Assembly: GCA_039707655.1 (NCBI GenBank)
Contig: CM077665.1
Span: forward strand, 287,498,205-287,562,204
DNA from: Elymus sibiricus
Taxonomy: Eukaryota; Streptophyta; Magnoliopsida; Poales; Poaceae
DNA: 64,000 bases
Direction: 5' to 3'
Shown: one piece after another, positions 55,201-64,000 of the stretch
How the letters are laid out: each line of letters starts with the position of its first letter
How positions within the stretch are numbered: the stretch's first letter is position 1
Position numbers and translations under genes: made by a program
The notes under the pieces: generated by a model
What the model saw: the letters and a program-made list of their open reading frames with translations, nothing else
The model's database searches: none
Told to the model about the DNA's origin: nothing

Positions 55201-58200
55201 TCCAAGGGGAGAAGCGGCAACTCGAACTCCAATCGACGGTGTCTTCATCGCCTCTCCTCCAAATTTTATCCCACGGTAGTCAATCATAATTATACATCAG
55301 GTTTGATTTTCTGGCGCATTTCTGGGCTCGCCTGCTATATTTTTTTAGCATTTTTTATCATTTACGGGGCATTTATTGCATATCAATCAAATCCCAACTT
55401 CAACATCGTGTTTTGATGAGAGGTATAAGGACCGCCGTTCGATCTAGGTGAATCCTATGGTGCAGACGCACGATTCGCGTGGTTTGGGTTTTGTCCATTC
55501 AGAAAGCAGGACTCACGTTGCGTGCATTAGGTTTCGTAGGCGGCGGTTTACAAAGCACACGGTTCTAGTGAACGGACCGTGTGCTATTTGTCCATGCAGA
55601 ACAGTCATATTTTTATTTCAAATGAATTTGGAACATCATCATTTTGCCTCGAATTATTTTCATCCGCAGACAATCAACTATTAGCTCCTGTATTGATTTT
55701 CGGCCGCATTTTCAAGACTTGTTTGCTAATTTGAAGACATTTTTTCACCAACATGAGGCTTGTTAGTAATTTAATTGGAGAAAATGAAGATGTATTACGA
55801 AAATTACAAAACTGGGTGTGTCACAGTGGCATGGTGTGAAGACCCCGTGGGAAAATTTGGTAATGTCTGGCGGAAGTTGTGATGGCCTGCCCTTTGAAAA
55901 CGAATGCATCTCACACAAAGGATCATGGTTTACGAAAAGTAGAGTTGGCATTTCGGACTCCAATCGGTGTCAACCTCATCCTTTCGCCTTGGTTTTTTCC
56001 ATGGTATGCTAACATCATTGTACTCCTAATATTGATCTTCTGGTGGATTACATGTCTCGTTTGCTATATCTAAGTCATATTTCGCTGTTACCATGTTAAT
56101 TAATTCTTATAAATAAAATATCCCAACGTGAATTACGTGTGGACGGTGGCAATGAATCTCTTACAAATCGTTTTGCGTGATTTTGCGTGATTTTCGTCAT
56201 TGTGCAACGAATGAGAAGAATTGTCAAGCATTTCGGACGGGAGATGCGTCCACCTAAATAAATGTCAGTAATTTAATTACAGGAAATGCAGATGGACTCA
56301 GAAAATCACGAAAATCGGTATGTCATCGTGGCGTCATCTCGAGACACCGTGCAAAAAATTTGGTAAAATTTGGCACAAGTTACAATGATCGCTAATTGGA
56401 AACCATAGCATCTGAGTAGAAGGATCATAGTTCCAAGGGGAGAAGTGGCAAATCGAACTCCAATCGACGGTGTCTTCATCGCCTCTCCTCCAAATTTTAT
56501 CCCACGGTAGTCAATCATAATTATACGTCAGGTTTGATTTTCTGGCGCATTTCTGGGCTCGCCTGCTATATTTTTCAGCATTTTTTATAATTTACAGGGC
56601 ATTTATTGCATATCAATCAAATCCCAACTTCAACATCGTGTGTTGACGAGAGGTATAACGACCGCCGTTCGATCTGGGTGAATCCTACGGTGCAGACGCA
56701 CGATTCGCGTCGTTTGGGTTTTGTCCAATCAGAAAGCAGGACTCATGTTGCGTGCATTAGGTTTCATAGGCGGCGGTTTAGAAGGCACAAGGTTCTAGTG
56801 AACGAACCGTGTGCTATTTGTCCATGCAGAACAGTCATATTTTTATTTCAAATGAATTTGGAACTTCATCATTTCGCCTCGAATTATTTTCATCCGCAGA
56901 CAATCAACTATTAGCCCTTGTATTGATTTTCGGCCGCATTTTCATGACTTGTTTGCTAATTTGAAGACATTTTTCCACCAACATGAGGCTTGTTAGTAAT
57001 TTAATTGGAGGAAATGAAGATGTATTACCAAAATTACAAAAATGGGTGTGTCACCGTGTCATGGTGTGAAGACCCCATGGGAAAATTTGGTAGTGTCTGG
57101 CGGAAGTTGTGATGGCCTGCCCTTTGAAAACGAATGCATCTCACACAAAGGATCATGGTTTACGAAAAGTAGAGTTGGCATTTCGGACTCCAATCATTGT
57201 TAACCTCATCCTTTCGCCTTGGTTTTTTCCATGGTATGCAAACATCATTGTATTCCTAATATTGATCTTCTGGTGGATTACATGTCTCGTTTGCTATATC
57301 TAACTCATATTTTGCAGTTACCATGTTAATTAGTTCTTATAAATAAAATATCCCAATGTGAATTACGTGTGGATGGTGGCAATGAATCTCTTACAAATCA
57401 TTTGTGTGTCGCTTTGCGTGATTTTCGTCATTGTGGAACGAATGAGAAGAATTGTGAAGCATTTCAGATGGGAGATGTGTCCACCTAAATAAATATAAGT
57501 AATTTAATTACAAGAAATGCAAATGGACTCAGAAAATCACGAAAATCGGTGTGTAATTTTGGCGTCATCTCGAGACACCATGGAAAAATTTGGTAAAATT
57601 TGGCACAAGCTACAATGATCGCTAATTGGAAACCATAGTATCTGAGTAGAAGGATCATAGTTCCAAGGGGAGAAGTGGCAAATCGAACTCCAATCGACGG
57701 TGTCTTCATCGCCTCTCCTCCAAATTTTATCCCACGGTAGTTAATCATAATTATACGTCAGGTTTGATTTTCTGGCGCATTTCTTGGCTCGCCTGCTATA
57801 TGTTTTATCATTTTTTATCATTTATGGGGCATCTTTTGCATATCAATCAAATCCCAACGTCAACAGCGTGTGTTGATGAGAGGTATAAGGACTGTTGTTC
57901 GATCTGGGTGAATCCTACGATGCGGACGCACGATCCGCGTGGTTTGGGTTTTGTCCAATCAGAAAGCAGGACTCACGTTGCGTGCATTAGGTTTCATAGG
58001 CGGCAATTTAGAAAGCACACAATTCTAGTGAACGAACCGTGTGCTATTTGTCCATGCAGAACAGTCATATTTTTATTTCAAATGAATTTGGGACTTCATC
58101 ATTTCGCCTCGAATTATTTTCATCCGCAGACAATCAACTATTAGCCCCTATATTGATTTTCGGCCGCATTTTCATGACTTGTTTGCTAATTTGAAGACAT

Positions 58201-61016
58201 TTTTCCACCAACATGAGGCTTGCTAGTAATTTAATTTTTGGAAATCAAGATGTATTACGAAAATTACAAAAATGGGTGTGTCACCGTGGCATGGTGTGAA
58301 GACCGCGTGGGAAAATTTGGTAATGTCTGGCAGAAGTTGTGATGGCCTGCCCTTTGAAAACGAATGCATCTCACACAAAGGATCATGGTTTACGAAAAGT
58401 AGAGTCGCCATTTCGGACTCCAATCGGTGTCAACCTCATCCTTTCGCCTTGGTTTTTTCCATGGTATGCAAACATCATTGTACTCCTAATATTGATCTTC
58501 TGGTGGATTACATGTCTCGTTTGCTATATCTAAGTCATATTTTGCAATTACCATGTTAATTAGTTCTTATAAATAAAATATCCCAACATGAATTATGAGT
58601 GGATGGTGGCAATGAATTCCTTACAAATCATTTGTGTGTCACTTTGCGTGATTTTCGTCATTGTGCAACGAATGAGAAGAATTGTCAAGCATTTCGGACG
58701 GGAGATGTGTCCACCTAAATAAATGTCAGTAATTTTATTACAAGAAATGCAAATGGACTTAGAAAATCACGAAAATCGGTGTGTCTTTTTGGCGTCATCT
58801 CGAGACATGGTGGAACAAATTTTGTAAAATTTGGCAGAAGCTACAATGATCGCTAATTGTAAACCATAGCACCTGAGTAGAAGGATCATAGTTCCAAGGG
58901 GAGAAGTGGCAAATCGAACTCCAATCGACGGTGTCTTCATCGCCTCTCCTCCAAATTTTATCCCATGGTAGTCAATCATAATTATATGTCAGGTTTGATT
59001 TTCTAGCGCATTTCTGGGCTCGCCTGCTATATTTTTCAGCATTTTTTATCATTTATGGGGCATTTATTGCATATAAATCAAATCCCAACTTCAACATCAT
59101 GTGTTGACGAGAGGTATAAGGACCGCCGTTTGATCTGGGTGAATCCTACGGTGCAGACACACGATTTGTGTGGTTTGGGTTTTGTCCAATCAGAAAGCAG
59201 GACTCACGTTGCGTGCATTAGGTTTCGTAGGCGGCGGTTTAGAAAGCACACGGTTCTAGTCAACGGATCATGTGCTATTTGTCCATGCAGAACAGTCATA
59301 TTTTTATTTCAAATGAATTTGGGACTTCATCATTTCGCCTCGAATTATTTTCATCCGTAGACAATCAACTATTAGCCCCTGTATTGATTTTCGGCCGCAT
59401 TTTCATGACTTGTTTTCTAATTTGAAGACATTTTTCCACCAACAAGAGGCTTGTTAGTAATTTAATTGGAGGAATTGCAGATGTATTACGAAAATTACAA
59501 AAATGGGTGTGTCACTGTGGCATGGTGTGAATACCCCGTGGGAAAATTTGGTAATGTCTGGCGGAAGTTGTGATGGCCTTCCCTTTGAAAACGAAAGCAT
59601 CTCACACAAAGGATCATGGTTTACGAAAAGTAGAGTTGGCATTTCGGACTCCAATCGGTGTCAACCTCATCCTTTCGCCTTGGTTTTTTCCATTGTATGC
59701 AAACATCATTGTACTCCTAATATTGATCTTCTCGCGGATTACATGTCTTGTTTGCTATATCTAAGTCATATTTTGCAGTTACCATGTTAATTAGATCTTA
59801 TAAATAAAATATCCCAACATGAATTCCGTGTGGACGGTGGCAATGAATTTCTTACAAATCATTTGTGTGTCGCTTTGCGTGATTTTCGTCATTGTGCAAC
59901 GAATGAGAAGAATTGTCAAGCATTTCGGACGGGAGATGTGTCCACCTAAATAAAGGTCAGTAATTTAATTACAGGAAATGCAGATGGACTCATAAAATCA
60001 CGAAAATCGGTAGGTCATCGTGGCGTCATCTCGAGACACCATGGAAAAAATTTGGTAAAATTTGGTACAAGCTGCAATGATCGCTAATTGGAAACCATAG
60101 CATCTGAGTAGAAGGATCATAGTTCCAAGGGGAGAAGTGGCAAATCGAACTCCAATCGACGGTGTCTTCATCGCCTCTCCTCCAAATTTTTTCCCACGGT
60201 AGTCAATCATAATTATATGTCAGGTTTGTTTTTCTAGCGCATTTCTGGGCTTGCCTGCTATATTTTTCAGCATTTTTATCATTTATGGGGCATTTATTGC
60301 ATATAAATCAAATCCCAACTTCAACATCGTGTGTTGACGAGAGGTATAAGGACCGCCGTTCGATCTGGGTGAATCCTACGGTGCAGACACACGATTTGCG
60401 TGGTTTGGGTTTTGTCCAATCAGAAAGCAGGACTCACGTTGCGTGCATTAGGTTTCGTAGGCGGCGGTTTAGAAAGCACACGGTTCTAGTGAACGGATCG
60501 TGTGCTATTTGTCCATGCAGAACAGTCATATTTTTATTTCAAATGAATTTGGAACTTCATCATTTCACCTCGAATTATTTTCATCCGTAGACAATCAACT
60601 ATTAGCCCCTGTATTGATTTTCGGCCGCATTTTCATGACTTGTTTGCTAATTTGAAGACATTTTTCCACCAACATGAGGCTTGTTAGTAATTTAATTGGA
60701 GGAAATGAAGATGTATTACGAAAATTACAAAAATGGGTGTGGTACCGTGGCATGGTGTGAAGACCCCGTGGGAAAATTTGGTAATGTCTGGCGGAAGTTG
60801 TGATGGAGTGCCCTTTGAAAACATATGCATCTCACACAAAGGATCATGGCTTACGAAAAGTAGAGTTGGCATTTCGGACTCCAATCGGTGTCAACCTCAA
60901 TCTTTTGCCTTGGTTTTTTCCATGGTATGCAAACATCATTGTACTCCTAATATTGAACTTCTGGTGGATTACATGTCTCATTTGCTATATCTAAGCCATA
61001 TTTTGCAGTTACCATG
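52242..61016. repeat. 1.23-kb tandem array, about 7.1 units
   Basis: The anchor TTTGATTTTCTGGCGC (or a close form) starts at 52841, 54071, 55302, 56533, 57763, 58994 and 60225, giving periods of 1230-1231. The left edge is GAAAAGTAGAGTTGGC at 52242; the right edge is the Angela insertion. Inside each unit three diverged copies of a shorter motif (anchor TGATTTTC or TGATCTTC) occur with spacings of 389, 339 and about 502. Short open frames recur in both strands but have no common start, so I do not call genes. Confidence 0.95.
53092..53123. repeat. Hairpin in array unit 1 (perfect)
   Basis: Arms AGCACACGGTTC and GAACCGTGTGCT with an 8-nt loop TAGTGAAC. The same perfect hairpin is at 54322-54353. 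Later units (near 55555, 56786, 58015, 59245 and 60476) carry one to three arm changes. Confidence 0.9.
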
Positions 61017-62860
61017 TGTCGGGGAAACGACACCTATGGTGTTGGAGAACGTTGCATGGGAAACAAAAAATTTCCTACGCACACACAAGATCTATCCATG
61101 GTGATGAGCATCTACGAGAGGGAGAGTGAATCTACATACCCTTGTAGATCGCTAAGCGGAAGCGTTAAGAAACGCGGTTGATGTAGTCGAACGTCTCCGC
61201 GATCCAAATCGCAAGTCGTCCCTCGATCCGATCACGGGCTAGTGCCGAACGGACGGCACCTCCGCGTTCAACACACGTACGGCTTGATGACGCCTTCACC
61301 TCCTCGATCCAGCGAGTGATGGTGAAGTAGTAGATGAGTTCCGGCAGCACGACGGCGTGGTCATGGTGGTGAGGAACAATCTCTGCAGGGCTTCGCCAAG
61401 CACTACGGAGATTATGACGACAGAACTAGAGGGTCAGGGTTGCCGACACACGGCTTGGGAAATATTGATGTGTCCCGTGTGCTAGCCCTGCCCCTCTATT
61501 TATATGTTGAGCCTTTGGGTCTAAAATTGGAGTAAAAGCCTCCTCCAGGTCGGTTTGGCCCGCAGGGAAAGAGTCCAACTCGGATCCCTGCAGTACCGCG
61601 CACAAGCGGTAGTACCGCTCACGAGCGGTAGTACCGCTTGAGCGGTAGTACCGCTATCACACAAGCGGTAGTACCGCTTGCGCGGTAGTACTGCCTTACA
61701 ACGGTAGTACCGCTTAAGGCAGCAGCAAAACTTCCTTTTGCACTTTCCAATACCTTGTGGGCTTTATCCCTTTGGCCCATATAAAGAGTTGTTGCACCCG
61801 AACACTTCGGTAAACACCCGGAACCCCTTCCGGTGAATTCCGGAACCCTTCCGGAGATCAAAACACTATTATCACATATATCAATCTTTACCTCCGGACT
61901 CTTCCGGAGATCCTCGTCATGTCCGGGATCTTATCTGGGACTCCGAACAACCTTCGGTCACCAACAAAATAACTCAACTATACTAATCGTCACCAAACGT
62001 TAAGTGTGTAGACCCTGCGGGTTCGAGAAGTATGCAGACATGACCAAGACACCTCTACGGTCAATAACCAATAGCGGAACCTGGATGCCCATATTGGCTC
62101 CTACATATTCTACGAAGATCTTTATCGGTCGAACCTCTATGTCAAGGATCCAGCTAATCCCGTATACTGTTCCCTTTGTTCTTCGGCATGTTACTTGCCC
62201 GAGATTCGATCGTCGGTATCTCTATACCTAGTTCAATCTCGTTACCGGCAAGTCTCTTTACTCGTTCCGTAATACAAGATCTCGTGGCTAACACTTTAGT
62301 CACATTGCTTGCAAGGCTCATTGTGATGTTGTATTACCGTGTGGGCCCTGAGATACCTCTCCGTCACACGGAGTAACAAATCCCAGTCTTGATCCATGCC
62401 AACCCAACAGACACCCTCGGAGATACCTGTAGAGCATCTTTATAGTCACCCAGTTACGTTGCGACGTTTTATACACACAAGGTACTCCTCCGATGTCAGG
62501 GAGTTGCATGATCTCATGGTCATAGGAACAGATACTTGACATGTAGAAAACAATAGCAATAAACTGACACGATCATATGCTACGTTCATAGTTTGGGTCT
62601 TGTCCATCACATCATTCTCCTAATGATGTGATCCCGCTATCAAATGACATCTCATGTCCATGGCTAGGAAACCTTAACCATCTTTGATCAACGAGCTAGT
62701 TAACTAGAGGCTTACTAGGGACACAGTGTTGTCTATGTACCCACACATGTATTTGAGTTTCCAATCAATACAATTATAGCATGGATAATAAACGATTATC
62801 ATGAACAAGGAAATATAATAATAACCAATTTATTATTGCCTCTAGGGCATATTTCCAACA
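61017..62860 (-). repeat. 3' LTR of Angela-type element (1844 bp)
   Basis: Minus-strand ends TGTTGGAAATATGCC and GTTTCCCCGACA. A TATAAATAG box (minus strand) is near 61497-61505. The LTR contains a cluster of 15-bp palindromes at 61590-61714. Confidence 0.92.
61605..61714. repeat. Cluster of AGCGGTAGTACCGCT palindromes
   Basis: Perfect copies at 61605-61619, 61624-61638, 61641-61655 and 61664-61678; degenerate copies at 61682-61694 and 61701-61714. Each has 7-bp arms (AGCGGTA / TACCGCT) around a single G. Confidence 0.95.
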
Positions 62861-62875
62861 GTCTCCCACTTGCAC
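62861..62875 (-). other. Polypurine tract of Angela-type element
   Basis: Minus strand GTGCAAGTGGGAGAC directly precedes the LTR start TGTTGG, the standard place for plus-strand priming. Confidence 0.8.
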
Positions 62876-62910
62876 TAGAGTCAATAATCTAGTTCACATC
62901 ACTATGTGAT

Positions 62911-64000
62911 TTATATTGTAATGAATCGAACACCCATACAGTTCTGGTGTTGTTCATGTTTAGCTCTTGGAAGAGGTTTAGTCATCGGATCTGCAACATT
63001 CAGATCCGTGTGTACTTTGCAAATATTTATGTTGTCCTCCTTGATGTAATCGCGGATGGAATTGAAACGTCGCTTTATGTGTCTGGTCCTCTTGTGAAAT
63101 CTTGGTTCCTTGGCTAGAGCAATGGCACCAGTATTATCACAAAACAGAGTCATTGGGTTAAGCGCACTAGGCACTACTCCAAGATCTGTCATGAACTCCT
63201 TCATCCAGACACCTTCCTTCGCCGCCTCCGAGGCAGCGATGTACTCCGCTTCGCATGTAGAATCAGCTACCACGCTTTGCTTGGAACTGCACCAGCTAAC
63301 CGCACCCCCATTAAGAATAAATACGTTTCCGGTTTGCGACTTAGAGTCATCCGGATCAGTGTCAAAGCTTGCATCGACGTAACCCTTTACGACGAGCTCT
63401 TGATCACCTCCATAAACGAGAAACATGTCCTTAGTCCTTTTCAGGTACTTCAGGATATTCTTGACCGCCGTCCAGTGTTCCATTCCTGAATCACTTTGAA
63501 ACCTTCCGGCCATACTTATGGCAAGGCTGACATCGGGTCTTGTGCACAGCATTGCATACATGATAGAGCCTATGGCTGAGGCATAGGGGACGACACTCAT
63601 CTTTTCTCTATCTTCTGCAGTCACTGGGCATTGAGTCTTACTCAACTTCACACCTTGCAAAACAGGCAAGAACCCCTTCTTGGACTGATCCATTTTGAAC
63701 TTCTTCAAAATTTTATCAAGGTATGTGCTTTGTGAAAGTCCTATTAAACGTCTTGATCTATCTCTATAGATCTTGATGCCTAATATGAAAGCAGCTTCTC
63801 CTAGGTCCTTCATTGAAAAACTCTTGTTCAAATATTCCTTCACGCTTTCCAACATTTCTATATTGTTTCCAATCAGCAATATGTCATCCACATATAATAT
63901 TAGAAACGCTATAGAGCTCCCACTCACTTTCTTGTAAATACAAGCTTCTCCGTAAACTTGTATAAACTCGAATGCTTTGATCACCTCATCAAAGTGAAGA
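62911..64000 (-). CDS. Copia pol C-terminus: reverse transcriptase and RNase H (partial)
   Basis: Open frame from the window edge to 62911. Counting from the Met at 63984, the reverse transcriptase active site YVDD is at residues 31-34, followed by SMKDLGEAAFILGIKI (57-72) and the connection region. RNase H starts near residue 200, with candidate catalytic residues D204 (GYVDASF), E245 or E247 (CEAEYIAASEA) and D283 (CDNTGAIAL). It ends in the usual VADPMTKPLPR plus a short tail. No stop or frameshift is visible in this part, so the element may be fairly young. The start lies outside the window. Confidence 0.93.
   Translation of the reverse strand, partial: LHFDEVIKAFEFIQVYGEACIYKKVSGSSIAFLILYVDDILLIGNNIEMLESVKEYLNKSFSMKDLGEAAFILGIKIYRDRSRRLIGLSQSTYLDKILKKFKMDQSKKGFLPVLQGVKLSKTQCPVTAEDREKMSVVPYASAIGSIMYAMLCTRPDVSLAISMAGRFQSDSGMEHWTAVKNILKYLKRTKDMFLVYGGDQELVVKGYVDASFDTDPDDSKSQTGNVFILNGGAVSWCSSKQSVVADSTCEAEYIAASEAAKEGVWMKEFMTDLGVVPSALNPMTLFCDNTGAIALAKEPRFHKRTRHIKRRFNSIRDYIKEDNINICKVHTDLNVADPMTKPLPRAKHEQHQNCMGVRFITI

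Larger units (their letters stand above)
51278..61016. mobile_element. CACTA transposon, left part
   Basis: Begins CACTGGTGCAGCGACGTGC, a CACTA-type terminus. Over the next 700 bases, variants of ACCGTGTGC and GCACACGGT occur on both strands, as expected of transposase-binding subterminal repeats. It then passes into the 1.23-kb array. No transposase gene is seen, and the other terminus is outside the window. ATA at 51275-51277 would be the 3-bp target duplication. Confidence 0.65.
61017..64000 (-). mobile_element. Angela/BARE-type Copia element (3' part)
   Basis: Minus strand: C-terminal pol (62911 to the window edge), polypurine tract, and 3' LTR (61017-62860). The insertion cuts the array after CAGTTACCATG, where other units continue with TTAATTAG. 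The 5' part and the right target duplication are outside the window. The LTR start TGTTGGAAATATGCCCTAGA is the well-known BARE/WIS/Angela form. Confidence 0.92.

Noticed and set aside
52623..60590. Short open frames repeated in each array unit, for example about 70 residues on minus and 78-126 residues on plus
   Set aside because: They recur because the DNA is tandemly repeated. Start and length vary by unit, one crosses the hairpin, and no domain is visible. A Ka/Ks test across units would settle it.
61150..61360. Possible host gene in the Angela LTR
   Set aside because: Short frames only; the region is collinear with a BARE/Angela-type LTR as I recall it.

Overview
This window is repeat-dense nuclear DNA from a grass of the wheat/barley tribe (Triticeae). 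I found no host gene, rRNA, tRNA or CRISPR. The tribe assignment rests on the kinds of retroelement present: a BARE/Angela-type Copia LTR and pol at the right end, Athila-like Gypsy elements whose LTR begins TGATACGTCTCC on its own strand, Tat-like Gypsy elements with an antisense gene, and a CACTA transposon. Family names are from recall and were not checked by search.

Layout. 1-12748 is one copy (A) of a block that recurs directly at 23448-36128 (B). 12749-15156 is the 5' part of a minus-strand Gypsy element. 15157-15566 is a fold-back element with 173-bp arms. 15567-19398 is a fossil minus-strand chromovirus (LTR plus integrase C-terminus), itself cut by an 865-bp insertion with a CCGCG target duplication. 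At 19399 a plus-strand Tat-like Gypsy element ('H') begins inside that chromovirus. H is cut by four further elements: an Athila-like element 'S' (20341-29420, minus, TSD TCCGG/TCCGT), a polymerase-less element 'T' (33545-39891, plus, TSD GGCGC), a Sirevirus-like Copia element (40050-48646, plus, TSD CCAAC), and a minus-strand element 'L' of H's own family (from 49291). L is cut by a CACTA transposon from 51278. The CACTA carries a 1.23-kb tandem array (52242-61016), which is interrupted by a minus-strand Angela/BARE element (61017 to the window edge). The deepest visible chain is chromovirus > H > L > CACTA > Angela, five levels.

How the parts relate. In this window S, H and T carry gag-like and/or protease sequence but no recognisable reverse transcriptase or integrase, so if they moved they probably used enzymes supplied in trans. 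The Sirevirus-like and Angela elements carry reverse transcriptase. The A/B block contains S-in-H and T-in-H at the same sites in both copies, so the duplication followed those insertions.

Most worth following up: (1) the 7-copy 1.23-kb array, whose unit is built from three diverged subunits and carries a 12-bp-arm hairpin resembling a motif near the CACTA end; (2) antisense genes in both T and L with short GT-AG introns whose removal keeps the reading frame; (3) the large segmental duplication frozen with its nested insertions; (4) a Sirevirus polyprotein that keeps one frame over 3.4 kb despite four stops and loss of the integrase core. All alignments were made by eye.
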